Origin: a virus
Direction: 5' to 3' (one strand)
Virus record (IMG/VR): IMGVR_UViG_3300046511_000932
Location: 1-39,493 of that record
DNA: 39,493 nt
The notes beneath the pieces were generated by a model that did no database searches, was not told where the DNA came from, and worked only from the letters and a program-made list of their open reading frames with translations. This document shows positions 6,620 to 16,293 of this stretch, piece by piece. The position numbers were made by a program, and so were the translations under genes. How positions within the stretch are numbered: position 1 is the first letter of the stretch; every line of letters begins with the position of its first letter.

Positions 6620-9529
6620 TCAGGCCGAGCGCATCTCGCGCTGTTCGATCATCTCGGAGGGGGCTCCCATGTTCGGGAGGTTCAAGGGCTTCGCCGAGAG
6701 CTTCTGGCCCTGCGGGGGCGGCGCTCCGCCCGGGGGTCCGCCTTGCTGCGGCTGGTCCTGCGGGAGCGGATCGTTGGTCGCCTGCATCGCGTGGATGAAC
6801 GAGCCCGTGAGCGTCCGGCTCGTCGGCGCATCGAAGAGGATGGCGAGCTGCACCTGCTGCTGGTACGGCGCCGGCCCGAGCTTCGGGTCCCGCCGCGAGA
6901 ACGCGGTCAGGATGCTTTGCCGCGTCGCCGCGAAGATGTTCGGCCACGCCACGCGGAGGGCGTCGGCCTCGTCGAGGCTGAGCGTGCCTTGCTCGAGGTG
7001 CGCCATGGCTACGCGCGGGTCGTCGGCGACGGCCATGGCGCGCATGAAGCGCACTTGCCCGGCCGAGAGCTCGCGCGGGCGTGCGGCGCGAGCAAGGGGC
7101 GTCAAGGAATACGGGTCGACGTCCGCCGGCGGGAGCTTCGAGGCCATGTAGTCGACGACAGCGTGCGCGCGGTTGGCGATCGCGAAGCCGAGCTCGGGGG
7201 CGGCCGCCATGACGCCGCCGAAGTGCTTCTCGAGGCTCTGCGTGACGAGGCCGGGCGAGTCCTTCATGGCCTCGAGCTCCTTCCGGCGCTTCTCGTAGGC
7301 CTCGTAGGTGAGGTAGCCCCGGAGGAGCCCGACCCGGCGCGTATCGGACGCCATCTTGAGGCCCGTGCCCGTCGCCGTCGCGAGCTGCGTGGCGACCCGC
7401 CCGATGCTCGCCTTCATCTCCTGCGAGCGCTGGGCGACCTCGCCGATGACCTCGCTCCGGCGAAGCGCGGTCACTGCATCCTGCACCTGCGTGATGGCGC
7501 CTTCGGCGAAGGGCTGCGCGCGTTCGGCAAGGGCTTTGACGCCCGGGAGGGCCTTGCCCGCGGCCTCGCCCACGTCCATGCCGGCCTTCTTCGCCGCCTG
7601 CACGAGAGACCTCGACTCGGCGAGGTTGTGAAGGAAGACCGCCGCCGCACCGGAGCCCCGCTCGCGGGCGAGCTTGTTGGCCATGGCGAGGCCTGCGCCC
7701 CCGATGGCGCCGCCGCCCGCCATGCCGCCCACAAAGGCGAGGTAGTCGGTGGCGCCGATGCTCCGGTTCGCACCGCCGCGCGAGATGGCGTCGTCGGTCG
7801 CGTCCTGCGCAATGCGGAGGGCCTGGTAGTCCCGGTTCAGGGAGTCGTAGGCCTTCGCGTCGACGCGTCCCTCTTTGATGAGCGCTTCCCGCTCGAGATC
7901 CTTCAGGCCGCCGCGGATGTCGCGCAGGTGGCCGACGCGCATGTTCGGGTCGAGGCTCTTCGACTCGCGGAAGACGAGGTCCTGAAGGGCTTGCCGCTGG
8001 CGTACGAGCTCTTGGATCGGCACTTCCTTCCCGATGAGCAAGGGGCCGGGCATCCCGTCGGGAAGGATCTTCCGGGCGCCGAGCTCGCGGTACAGGCTCT
8101 CCCGGTACGTCTCGAGGCTACCCAGGATGTTCTCGAAGCCCGCCTTGCCGCGGACGTTGGCGATCTCCTTCTCGAGCGCTTCGGCAATCGAGCCGACCTT
8201 GATGCTGGCGGCCGAGTCCCGCGTGAGCGCGCCGATGGCTTGGCCCTTCTGCTCGAGGACATTGCCAATCTTCTCGCCGACCTGCTCGAGCGGCATGGCG
8301 TTGTCGAGCACGCCGGCCTTCACGTCGATGACGCCCGTGTCCTTCAGGACGCGCCCGACGCCCTCCCAACCCGCGGGCTCGCCGTTGGGCCCGGGCTTGA
8401 GGCGCGCGTTCGCCTCGTCGACGAACTTCTTCCGCGCGTAGGTCGAGCGAGCCGCCTGCTCGTCCGACATCGCCATGATCTTCGCCGGGTCCAGGTGCTC
8501 GCTCACGGCAGCATCGGCCCGGGAGAGAAGGCTCTTCGGGTCGTTGATGTCGACCGCGTTCTTCGCAAACTCGACGCCCTCCTTCGCGAGCGCGCTGCCT
8601 CGCTGGAAAAGGCCTTCGCCCGCCTCACGGAGCGCCGGCACGGCCCCTTCCGCGATGCGCGAGAGGCCCGAGGCCGCGCTCTTCGCGCCCCGAATGACCT
8701 CGCCGGCGCCGAGGAACGGAGCCGAGGAGAGGGACCCAAGCGCGCCGCCGACGAGGCCCGCGCCGCCCATGCTGGCGAGCAGTTCCTCGGCCGTGAGGTC
8801 TTTGTCCTCGAGGACGCTTTCCGAGAGGGCAGAGCCCGCGCCGTAGACAGCGCCCTCGGCCGCCCCGGAGATGCCGGCCTTCGCGAGGCCGGTGCCGAGA
8901 CGACCGAGAACGCCTTGCTCGACGCCGCCCGTAATGACCCGCTCGAGCCCACGACCCGCGAGCTCGCCGAGGCCCGAGGCGGCCCGCACGGGGGCGCCAG
9001 CAACCCGCAAGGCGCTGCCCGCGATGGCGCCGAGGCCCCGCTCAGCGACGGCGCCTGCACCCGCGACGCCGGCCTCTGCGGCGCCTGCGGTGCCGCCCGA
9101 GGCGAGCATGGGCGCGATGTTGCCCACGAGCTCGGTGCCCGTGGAGAGGAGGGGATGGGCCTGCTCGAGGCCCCGGAGGACCCGACCGGTCTTCCCCTTC
9201 TCGACGCCGAAGGCCTCGGCGCCCTTCGCGATGCCGTAGTCCGAGAGGCCGAGGGTCAGGCCGCGGGCGAGGCCTGCGCCGCCGGCGGCGAGGGGAGCGG
9301 CCGCGCCGAGGGCATCGCGCGCTTCAGCCTCGGCGTCGGCGGTCTCCTTTTGGTGCGTGGTCGCGACCTGGGCGCCGCTCTTCAGGGCATCGGGAAGGCC
9401 GCTCTGCGGGACCGTGCCATACTGCCCGTCCCGAGTGACGATGGGGACGCGCGGCTCCGCCGACGGCGCCTCGGGAGGCGTCGCAGCCGGCGAGGGCGGC
9501 GGCGGGGCAGGGGGCAGCGGCTCGGGCAC
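6620..9529 (-). CDS. Large internal virion / DNA ejection protein
   Basis: 969-residue protein. Residues 1-30 are Pro-rich; ~85-290 are Gly/Ala-rich with amphipathic or hydrophobic helices (for example AAPLAAGGAGLARGLTLGLSDYGIAKGAEAFGVEKG, described here as positions ~75-110); the centre and C-terminus are long charged helices; the end is Pro/Gln-rich. This composition is typical of podoviral internal core proteins that are ejected ahead of the DNA and form a trans-envelope conduit (P22 gp16, T7 gp16). It is third in a row of three such genes, as gp7-gp20-gp16 in P22. GTG start directly after the preceding stop. No clear transglycosylase motif was seen. Confidence 0.7.
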   Translation of the reverse strand: MPEPLPPAPPPPSPAATPPEAPSAEPRVPIVTRDGQYGTVPQSGLPDALKSGAQVATTHQKETADAEAEARDALGAAAPLAAGGAGLARGLTLGLSDYGIAKGAEAFGVEKGKTGRVLRGLEQAHPLLSTGTELVGNIAPMLASGGTAGAAEAGVAGAGAVAERGLGAIAGSALRVAGAPVRAASGLGELAGRGLERVITGGVEQGVLGRLGTGLAKAGISGAAEGAVYGAGSALSESVLEDKDLTAEELLASMGGAGLVGGALGSLSSAPFLGAGEVIRGAKSAASGLSRIAEGAVPALREAGEGLFQRGSALAKEGVEFAKNAVDINDPKSLLSRADAAVSEHLDPAKIMAMSDEQAARSTYARKKFVDEANARLKPGPNGEPAGWEGVGRVLKDTGVIDVKAGVLDNAMPLEQVGEKIGNVLEQKGQAIGALTRDSAASIKVGSIAEALEKEIANVRGKAGFENILGSLETYRESLYRELGARKILPDGMPGPLLIGKEVPIQELVRQRQALQDLVFRESKSLDPNMRVGHLRDIRGGLKDLEREALIKEGRVDAKAYDSLNRDYQALRIAQDATDDAISRGGANRSIGATDYLAFVGGMAGGGAIGGAGLAMANKLARERGSGAAAVFLHNLAESRSLVQAAKKAGMDVGEAAGKALPGVKALAERAQPFAEGAITQVQDAVTALRRSEVIGEVAQRSQEMKASIGRVATQLATATGTGLKMASDTRRVGLLRGYLTYEAYEKRRKELEAMKDSPGLVTQSLEKHFGGVMAAAPELGFAIANRAHAVVDYMASKLPPADVDPYSLTPLARAARPRELSAGQVRFMRAMAVADDPRVAMAHLEQGTLSLDEADALRVAWPNIFAATRQSILTAFSRRDPKLGPAPYQQQVQLAILFDAPTSRTLTGSFIHAMQATNDPLPQDQPQQGGPPGGAPPPQGQKLSAKPLNLPNMGAPSEMIEQREMRSA

Positions 9530-11158
9530 TTACTGGCCTCCGCCCGGGATGAAGCCCGAGGGCTGCTCGGCCTGGTAGCTCGGTGCCGCCGAGCCTTGGC
9601 GCCGCTGGTACTCCGCTGCGGCCTTCGGCGAGGCGCCCCGGAGGATCGTGACCTTCGCCTCCTGGAGCGCTTCGAGGGCGTTGGAGAGGGCCCGCCGGCG
9701 GTCCTCGGGGGTGCCTGCGTTCGAGAGGGCCTGGTCGAGCCGGGTCATCTCGTTCTCGTTGATGGCCGCGCCCGAGAGTTCGTGCAGGATCTGGTTCTTC
9801 GCGTTCGCGAAGTCCTGCTGCGAGGCCGCCGCCTTGTCGCCGGCGAGGACCTTGTAGACGAGGGGGAAGGACTGGGCGAACGAGTTGGAGATGGGATTCG
9901 TGTTCGTGAGCGTCGCGCCCGCGTCGAGGCTCGAGAGTGCCCGGCGCCCAGCGGCCTCGCGCTCGGGAATCTTCGCCGAGAGCATCTGCCCGGAGATCTT
10001 CCCGGTCTGCTCGTCGAGCTTGTCGCCCTTCTCGGCGAGGTTCTTCTGGATGACGGAGTCGGTCTCGCCCTCCTTCCGAAGCTGCTCGCGGACCTGCATC
10101 GAGCGGTCCCAACGCTGCTTCTCCGCCGCCGCCGCCGCCGCGGCTGCTTGCGCTTGGAACTGCATCTTCAGCTTCGCCGCGTCCTCTTGAATGCCGGCGG
10201 CGAGCTTGTCGGCCTGCGCCTGCATCTCGGGCACCTTCGAGTGTGCGGCGAGGGCGAGGATCTGCTGCGCGGCGGCTTCTTTGTGCGCGATCTCCGCAGC
10301 CATGTCGGCCTGATTCCGGTCCTGGTAGTTTGCACGCATCATCGTCACGAGGTTCTGCTTCGCCCCGAGGGCGGTGCTCGCCTGCGATGCGTTCGCCTTC
10401 TGCTCGTCGAAGTCGCGATTGATGGCGTCCTTCAGCGAGTCCTCGGCGAGGTTCCGCCCCATGATTCGCTCGTTGGTGCCCGTCCGCATGGCGCTCGCCG
10501 CGGCGCCGAGGATGCCCGCGGGCGACGCGAAGACGCGGTTCGCGTCGAAGCGGATGTTCTTCACCGCGTCGACGTCCTGCGAGAGCTGGCCCATCTGCTG
10601 GTCGATGTGCTGGTCTCGCTCGGACTGGCGCGCTTGCCGCTCGACCATGCGCTGCTCGGCCTGGTCACGCTGCTGGTCGAGCGTGTCGGCGAGCATGGCT
10701 TGCCCCGTCTGCTGGGCGCGCACGCCGGCAATGTCGGCCTCGCCGCCGAGGCGCCGCGCCTCGAGGAACTGCTGCTGAAGGGACGGCCCCTTCGGAGCGC
10801 CCCCGCCTGCACGCGCCTTGGCAGCGGCGACCGTGGCCGGGGCAAGGGTGGGCGCCATCGAGCTCGCTGCGGCCGTGGGCACTTGCGTCGGACCGACCGG
10901 CCCCGTGGCAGGACCGCTCGCCATGGCCATGGCCGCGCGCTGCTTGGCCGCGTCAACGACCGTGGGAGGCAACGTGCCGCCCGACGAGAGGGCGATGGGC
11001 GAGACCGTGCTGTGTTGCAACGCATCGATGCCCGCCTGCTCGCTCTCCTCGGGGGAGAGGAGCTTCATGGGCGGCGGCGGCGCGTTCGGGTCCGGGAGCT
11101 GCAGGCCGGCGTTGCCGAACCCAGCACCGAAGGGATTCTGCATCGTCATGGCATTCAC
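9530..11158 (-). CDS. Internal virion / DNA ejection protein
   Basis: 542-residue, almost wholly alpha-helical, Gln/Ala/Glu-rich protein with long coiled-coil stretches in the middle (residues ~150-380), including a poly-Ala run around residue 345. The N-terminus contains a Pro-rich segment followed by PEESEQAGIDALQHSTVSPI. There are no membrane segments of full length. In the second position of the three-gene ejection module it corresponds by place and composition to P22 gp20. The GTG start overlaps the previous stop; ATGs three and five codons later are alternatives. Confidence 0.7.
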   Translation of the reverse strand: MNAMTMQNPFGAGFGNAGLQLPDPNAPPPPMKLLSPEESEQAGIDALQHSTVSPIALSSGGTLPPTVVDAAKQRAAMAMASGPATGPVGPTQVPTAAASSMAPTLAPATVAAAKARAGGGAPKGPSLQQQFLEARRLGGEADIAGVRAQQTGQAMLADTLDQQRDQAEQRMVERQARQSERDQHIDQQMGQLSQDVDAVKNIRFDANRVFASPAGILGAAASAMRTGTNERIMGRNLAEDSLKDAINRDFDEQKANASQASTALGAKQNLVTMMRANYQDRNQADMAAEIAHKEAAAQQILALAAHSKVPEMQAQADKLAAGIQEDAAKLKMQFQAQAAAAAAAAEKQRWDRSMQVREQLRKEGETDSVIQKNLAEKGDKLDEQTGKISGQMLSAKIPEREAAGRRALSSLDAGATLTNTNPISNSFAQSFPLVYKVLAGDKAAASQQDFANAKNQILHELSGAAINENEMTRLDQALSNAGTPEDRRRALSNALEALQEAKVTILRGASPKAAAEYQRRQGSAAPSYQAEQPSGFIPGGGQ

Positions 11159-12357
11159 CAGGGGTTAGCGGCGCCCTTGTGGACGTCGTCTTCGGTACCC
11201 GTGCTCGCGCCCGTGCCGCCCATGCTGTTGAACGCGCCCGGGATGCGCGCCAGGCCTTCGAGCGCGCGGCCGCCCGCCTGGATCGCGCCCGAGGTCGCTC
11301 CCTGCTGGTCCGAGAACCGCGCATCAGCGAGCTTCCGATTGGCCTGCTCGATGCCAATCCGGTTGGACGCTTGCTGCTGCTGGTAGCCGCTCTGGCCCGC
11401 CTGCTGAGCGCCGTAGATCCGTTGCAGGCCGCCCTCGTAATACTGATTGCGGGCGTCGTTCAGATTGCGCTGCTGGGCATCGAGCGCCGCTTGCTGGCCC
11501 GACTGCGCAAGGTCGGTCGTCTGCATGCCCTGGGCGCCTTGCATGTACTGCCCGCGCGCCGTCGCCATCTCGTTCGCGCGGAGCATCGCGGCGTTCTGGT
11601 TCGTGGTCATCGCGTTCTGGCCTTGCTGCTGGATGGCCGAGCGGGCCGCGAGCGCGAGATTGCCGCCTCCTCCTCGAGCTCCGGCCGCCATGCCCGCGGC
11701 CTGGTTGTTCGCCTGGTCGAGCCCCTGGCGGAGTTGCATCTGCGCGACCGACGGAGCGTTGCCCTCGGCCGCGGCGCGCGAGAGGCCGACGGCGTTCTGC
11801 GTCTCGCCCCGCGCCTGGTTGTAGTGGTCCAGGTTCATCTGGACGCCTTGGCGCTGGTCGGCCGCGCCGGCGGCCTGCTGGTACCGGTTCGCCTCGCTTT
11901 GGGCGAGGTTCGGCGCGTTCTGCATCTTCTGGTCGATGTCTTTGAAGGCAGCGCCCGCGACTTGCGCATTCTTGGCGAGCTGGGGCAATTTCGAGGCGTT
12001 CTGCGCCATTTGCTCGATGGCGGCCTTCTCCTCGGGCGTGCGTTGCCAGAAACCCTTGCCCATCGCCTGCTGGGCGAGCTGCATCTGCTGGGCGACTTGC
12101 TGATAGTCGCTCTGGGCTTGGTGATTCGCTTGCTGGGCCTGCTGGAACTGCCCTTGAAGCGCCTGCTGCTGCTGCGACTGGATGCCGCCGCCGTAGCCGA
12201 AGGCATTCTGATCCATCTGACCAACGCTCTGGTCGATGGGAGCCGTGCCCTTGTTGTTGCCCTGATTTACGGCATTGGCCACGCCGGCGCCGCCACTGGC
12301 GAGCGCAGAGACTCCACCAATGATCGCGGGAATAGTTAGAGCTCCGCCATCAGGCAT
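11155..12357 (-). CDS. Internal virion / DNA ejection protein with Gln/Ala-rich helices
   Basis: 400-residue protein. Residues ~5-30 are hydrophobic and Gly/Ala-rich (LTIPAIIGGVSALASGGAGVANAV), followed by about 330 residues dominated by Gln, Ala and Asn with recurring QQ and AA pairs, predicted as long helices. Such a hydrophobic N-terminus followed by a Gln/Ala-rich rod is typical of small ejection proteins of podoviruses (P22 gp7 or T7 gp14 in role). It overlaps the upstream GNAT gene by 8 bases and the downstream gene by GTGA. Confidence 0.7.
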   Translation of the reverse strand: MPDGGALTIPAIIGGVSALASGGAGVANAVNQGNNKGTAPIDQSVGQMDQNAFGYGGGIQSQQQQALQGQFQQAQQANHQAQSDYQQVAQQMQLAQQAMGKGFWQRTPEEKAAIEQMAQNASKLPQLAKNAQVAGAAFKDIDQKMQNAPNLAQSEANRYQQAAGAADQRQGVQMNLDHYNQARGETQNAVGLSRAAAEGNAPSVAQMQLRQGLDQANNQAAGMAAGARGGGGNLALAARSAIQQQGQNAMTTNQNAAMLRANEMATARGQYMQGAQGMQTTDLAQSGQQAALDAQQRNLNDARNQYYEGGLQRIYGAQQAGQSGYQQQQASNRIGIEQANRKLADARFSDQQGATSGAIQAGGRALEGLARIPGAFNSMGGTGASTGTEDDVHKGAANPW

Positions 12358-12757
12358 TGTGTCCCCCGATCCTCATGATGAAGGCGCTCTGGTTTTCGCC
12401 GAAAGGCACCACGCCAGCAGTCGCAAACAACCAACGGATTGCTCGATTGTTGGTAGTGAACCGAATGATCCGCACTCCCTCGGACACGAGGTGCTCGTGT
12501 ACGGCCCGCAGAAGGCACCGAATGGCCGCCAGGCGCATGCAAACAGGGGCTTCGCGATCGGCTTGCAGGTTGTCGACAAAGACGAGCTGACTTGTCGGAT
12601 CGCGGTACGCGAAGATTGCCATCAATAGACGGCTTTGCTCCTTCACGACGTATCCGTTGCGACTGAGCGCGTCCGGATTGAACGGGCGCCCCAGCACCTC
12701 CGCCCAGTGCTGCAGGTACCTCTCGTGCGTCTCGGGGTTGTAGGGCTCGACGTGCAT
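12350..12757 (-). CDS. GNAT-like acetyltransferase in the structural operon
   Basis: 135-residue protein with the outline of a GCN5-related N-acetyltransferase: beta strands LLMAIFAYRD and LVFVDNLQAD, a helix region APVCMRLAAIRCLLRAVHEHLV and the C-terminal IIRFTTNNRAIRWLFATAGVVPFGENQSAFIMRI, which fits the final GNAT strands (neighbour of the acyl-CoA pocket). The classic R/Q-x-x-G-x-G/A loop is not well preserved, so catalysis is uncertain. GNAT-like proteins in this location are frequent in phage genomes and may modify a virion or host protein. Good ribosome binding site (GAGGTGA) before ATG 12757. Confidence 0.6.
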   Translation of the reverse strand: MHVEPYNPETHERYLQHWAEVLGRPFNPDALSRNGYVVKEQSRLLMAIFAYRDPTSQLVFVDNLQADREAPVCMRLAAIRCLLRAVHEHLVSEGVRIIRFTTNNRAIRWLFATAGVVPFGENQSAFIMRIGGHNA

Positions 12758-12760
12758 GGG

Positions 12761-15700
12761 TCACCTCTTTTGCGCTGCGGGGATGCGGCGCTGCGGGGCG
12801 CCGTCGATGGGATCCCATTCGAGGATGAAGGAGGAGAGCTCGGCGGGCGCCTCGGGCCCCACGACCGCGCTGCCCGAGAGCGGCGAGACGATGGCCTCGA
12901 TGGCGATGGCCTGCATGCGGGCGGTGCGCGCCGTGGCGATGCTCGCGACGAACTGGTAGCCCGCGGAGGGCTCGGCCGTGACGTCCCACGTATTGGCCGC
13001 GATGATCGTGTCTTCGTCGAAGTCGCCGTAGACGTTCACCGTGAGCGTGTGGGCCACGCCGAACTTGCCGAGGATGCCGCCACGGGCTGCCGTGAAGTAG
13101 CCTTGCGGCCCGGCCGGCTTGAGCCAGCCCGAGCGCACTCGGTACGGGAGAATGGCGTCGTCGACGTCGCAGTACGCGGCGCCTCGCTCACGCCAAAGTA
13201 CGCCGTCGCCATCGAGCCAATAAATGCTGCCATCGGGCGCAACGAGCTGAGCGGACGGCGCGAGAGCGGAATCGCCATCGCGGAGATACCGGAACTGCGT
13301 CCACATGCTGCGGAGGTAGTCGTAGACGGCGAGGCTTCCCGTGCCGCCGTCCTCCTCGTCGTTGAGGTCGAAGCGAATATGGTTTTGGCGCGTGACGAGG
13401 ACGGGCGCGACGGTCTTCGCCGACTGCTCGACGAGGCGCGCGACCGGGTCGCCGATGAAGGAAACGTTCAGGCTTCGATCGAGGACGTACAGGCCGCGCG
13501 CCGAGCGGAACATGACGCCCTGCGGGAACACGACGACGCTCTGCGGGTCGATGCAGCCGGCGTCGGTCGAGACCTGCGTCGGCTGGGGAATCGCGCCCGA
13601 GCCTTGCCGGTTCGGGAGCTGCCCGGCGAGCGTATAGATGCCCGACTGCTTGAAGAGCACGAGCTTGTCGTCGAGCACGGCGATGCCGGTGATTCGCCCG
13701 TTCTCGAAGGGCGCCAGGCGAAGGCCGAGCGAGAAGAAGGGCACCTCGCCGTCCTCGTTCTCGGTCGAGAACCACACGCTGTCATCGTCGGTGCCGGCGA
13801 TGACGAAGCGCTGCTGCCAGGTCGTCACCATCGAGCACGACGGCACCGGGTCTGCCGCGAGCGTGTCGCCGTTCGTGTAGATCGGAGGGAACGTCGCGAG
13901 CGGGCCACGCGCGCCGCCGTTGTCCGGATAGGCGTCGACGATCTGGATCTGCGGGTTGCCGTACCGATTCCAATTGGCAACGTCGACGTCGAGGGCCGTC
14001 AGCCGATAGAAGGGCTGCGTGCTGTTCGCTTCGGTGCGAAAGAGGACGATATACGCGGGCCCATTGAAGTGGCCCATGCCGCCGTAGAAGTCGGCCTTGT
14101 GCGAGAGCTGCGAGCCTGCGATCGAGATTGTGATCTTCTGGTTCGCCGTGAAGGTCTGCTGCGCGATGAGCAGCGTGACGGGCGAGTGCATGACGCCGCC
14201 GTTGGCGTCGATCCACTCGTAGCCCGCGGCGTAGCTGTACGTGCCGGCGCCGATGCTGTTCGCTTGGTTGGTGACCCCCGAGCCGAAGTACCTCGGGCCG
14301 TGCACGAAGCCCCATTCGACGACGCTCCGGCCGTCCCATAGGGCGGGCAAGCCCCCGGCGATGAAGGTGCGGCCGCCCATCTGGGCATGCGACCGGCTCT
14401 CGGTCGGGCGCATCGTCGCGAGGTACGCGTGCGGGCTCGTGTCGGCGCGCTCGAGCGCGTAGCAGATGACCTGCGCCGTCCCATCCTCGGCGAGGAGAAC
14501 GGGCGAGGGGCCGCTCGGAAGCCGCGTCTGGTTGCCGATGCTGATGACGACCGAGAGACTGTCGCCCGTCGGCGTCACGAGCACGCCGTAGGTCGCGTGC
14601 ACCTGGCACGGGTAGGCGTCGAGGGGCACCGTTGCGACGCGGTTCGGCGTCGCCCGCAGGAAGGCGACGACGTGCATGCAGCCGAGCGGCGGCACGATGC
14701 CCACGCCAGGGGGCGCCATGAAAGGCACGGTCTGAAACACCGTGCAGAAGGCGACGCCGGCGGCGTTCGTCCAGATGTCGGAAGCCAAGGCGCCCCCGAA
14801 GGCCCATTCGGTGTTGTCGAGCGTGTTGACGCCGCCGGCATCGTCGCAGCGGTAAAGGCCCGTCGCCGGCCGGTAGAACCGGTTCGTCGCGACGAGTCCC
14901 GTCGGCGTAAAGGCGACGAAGGCGCCGAGGCTCGCCCCTCGGTCGAGGATGCTGCACGCCCAGATGTTGACGCCGCCGTTGACGATGGGATCGGTCTGGT
15001 TCTCGCTGAAGATGACGACGGGAGCGAGCGCGAGGGTGGGCGCTGCGGGCGTCGCGAAGCTCACGCGGGCCACGTACGCGGCCACGTTGATGGTCGGCGT
15101 GCCGCCGGTGCCGTAGACGAGCCAGCAGCGGGCCGCCGTGGCGCAGTTCATCCCGATCGAGCTGACCGCCGCCGGGTCGATGGGAATGTCGATGATGCTG
15201 GTCGTCGTCGGCGACGGGTAGGCCGCAAGGCAGATGGTGACCCGCAGGATCGAGGTGCTGATCTGGCACGCGACCATAAAGTGCGTGCCGTCGGGATGCG
15301 CGACGGCCGCGAAGCCCGTGTTGATGGGCGTACCGGCGAGGACGACGGCCGGCGCCAGGGTGCCGGCGAGCGGGTCGACCGCGTAGACCTTCTGCGGGGT
15401 GATCGACAGCTCCGAGACGATGATGAAGAAGAAGCCGCCGGCAAAGACGACCTTCGGGGCAAGCTGGCTCGCCGAGGTCGTGGTCGTTTGCGGAATGATG
15501 ATGGCTTGCGAGTCGGTGTCGACAACGCAGAAGAAGACCTCGAGGTTCTCCGTCCACACGTAGCAGCGGAAGCCGCGGCCCTCGGCCATGGCCATCGTCT
15601 TTTGGGTCGTGCCGCTCCCGCCGATGTTCTGGCGCTCGACGGTGTACGCGCTCACGATGCCCGCACTGCCGAGCAAGTTCACCGCCGGCGAGCCGACATC

Positions 15701-15958
15701 GAGGCTCAGCGGGCGCACGATGCCGTTGGTCACGCTCGCGACCTGGTTGCCGCGCGCGAAGAGCGCACGGTCGCCGGTCATCGGGGCGTTCCACGAGACG
15801 AGCTGCGTGACCTGTACGGTCTTTTGCCCGAGCCTCGGCGTGAGGCCGCCACGACGCTTGTAGACGACGTCCTCGGCCACCGCGAGGCGGTCGCGAAGGC
15901 GGTCGTCGGCGTTCTCGTCGAGGCCGCCGTCGATGGGGATGTCGAGGATCTGGCCCAT
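12761..15958 (-). CDS. Large virion protein, likely head-tail/tail hub component (P22 gp10-like N-terminus)
   Basis: 1065-residue beta-rich protein. The N-terminus (MGQILDIPIDGGLDENADDRLR, then VYKRRGGLTPRLGQ) resembles the start of packaged-DNA stabilisation proteins such as P22 gp10 and other tail hub proteins, in which a line of Pro/Asp turns precedes lists of values. The rest is a long succession of short beta strands (propeller-like) ending with a jelly-roll-like region near residue 1000. It is more than twice the length of P22 gp10 and closer to T7 gp12 or larger nozzle proteins. It lies downstream of the adaptor and before the ejection genes, where a tail hub is expected. Start ATG is two bases after the preceding stop. 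Confidence 0.6.
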   Translation of the reverse strand: MGQILDIPIDGGLDENADDRLRDRLAVAEDVVYKRRGGLTPRLGQKTVQVTQLVSWNAPMTGDRALFARGNQVASVTNGIVRPLSLDVGSPAVNLLGSAGIVSAYTVERQNIGGSGTTQKTMAMAEGRGFRCYVWTENLEVFFCVVDTDSQAIIIPQTTTTSASQLAPKVVFAGGFFFIIVSELSITPQKVYAVDPLAGTLAPAVVLAGTPINTGFAAVAHPDGTHFMVACQISTSILRVTICLAAYPSPTTTSIIDIPIDPAAVSSIGMNCATAARCWLVYGTGGTPTINVAAYVARVSFATPAAPTLALAPVVIFSENQTDPIVNGGVNIWACSILDRGASLGAFVAFTPTGLVATNRFYRPATGLYRCDDAGGVNTLDNTEWAFGGALASDIWTNAAGVAFCTVFQTVPFMAPPGVGIVPPLGCMHVVAFLRATPNRVATVPLDAYPCQVHATYGVLVTPTGDSLSVVISIGNQTRLPSGPSPVLLAEDGTAQVICYALERADTSPHAYLATMRPTESRSHAQMGGRTFIAGGLPALWDGRSVVEWGFVHGPRYFGSGVTNQANSIGAGTYSYAAGYEWIDANGGVMHSPVTLLIAQQTFTANQKITISIAGSQLSHKADFYGGMGHFNGPAYIVLFRTEANSTQPFYRLTALDVDVANWNRYGNPQIQIVDAYPDNGGARGPLATFPPIYTNGDTLAADPVPSCSMVTTWQQRFVIAGTDDDSVWFSTENEDGEVPFFSLGLRLAPFENGRITGIAVLDDKLVLFKQSGIYTLAGQLPNRQGSGAIPQPTQVSTDAGCIDPQSVVVFPQGVMFRSARGLYVLDRSLNVSFIGDPVARLVEQSAKTVAPVLVTRQNHIRFDLNDEEDGGTGSLAVYDYLRSMWTQFRYLRDGDSALAPSAQLVAPDGSIYWLDGDGVLWRERGAAYCDVDDAILPYRVRSGWLKPAGPQGYFTAARGGILGKFGVAHTLTVNVYGDFDEDTIIAANTWDVTAEPSAGYQFVASIATARTARMQAIAIEAIVSPLSGSAVVGPEAPAELSSFILEWDPIDGAPQRRIPAAQKR

Positions 15959-15960
15959 CG

Positions 15961-16293
15961 TCAAAAGACCCAGAGCGAGAGCGAGCATGCCTGCGCGCAG
16001 ACGAGCCGAAGGGCCGACGCGGGGAAGGTCTGCGTCGCGTCCTCTTGCACGATGGCTGTGGCGCCGGGGTAGCGCAGGCGAACGGGAAACCAACCTTGGA
16101 AGCTCCGACCGAGACCGTGGTTCACCGACTGCGGGACGCCGGCGACGAGGGTGACGTTGTCGACAAGTCGCCCGTTCAGGAGGGCGATGACGTTGAGCTC
16201 GGAGATAAGGCCCGTGAGGCCGTTCCACAGCTCGTTGTTCGTCCAGGCGTCGTCGCCCTTCGCCTGCACCTGCCGAGGGACGCGGAAGCTCAC
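15961..16293 (-). CDS. Hypothetical small virion/neck protein
   Basis: 110-residue protein starting at a GTG that overlaps the adaptor stop. The sequence has a helical N-terminal half and a beta-rich second half (VNHGLGRSFQGWFPVRLRYPG, IVQEDATQTFP), ending in LSLWVF. The HGLGR...GW...RL pattern occurs in many short podoviral virion proteins, where it forms a small beta sandwich. Placed between the head-tail adaptor and the large tail hub protein, it is likely a neck, plug or decoration component. Specific function unknown. Confidence 0.65.
   Translation of the reverse strand: MSFRVPRQVQAKGDDAWTNNELWNGLTGLISELNVIALLNGRLVDNVTLVAGVPQSVNHGLGRSFQGWFPVRLRYPGATAIVQEDATQTFPASALRLVCAQACSLSLWVF

Noticed and set aside
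6743-11386. A 1547-codon open frame on the plus strand
   Set aside because: It is antisense to three virion genes with coherent composition and ordered overlaps; its product is Arg/Leu-rich without motifs, a usual by-product of high-GC coding DNA.
11179-12339. Leu-rich plus-strand frame that looks like a membrane protein
   Set aside because: It is the complement of the Gln/Ala-rich ejection protein; CAG/GCC codons read backwards give Leu and Gly, which mimics membrane segments.
12635-16072. Two long plus-strand frames (568 and 561 codons) opposite the tail hub gene
   Set aside because: Arg/Asp/Glu-rich products with no motifs, antisense to a gene with clear start and stop coupling to its neighbours.
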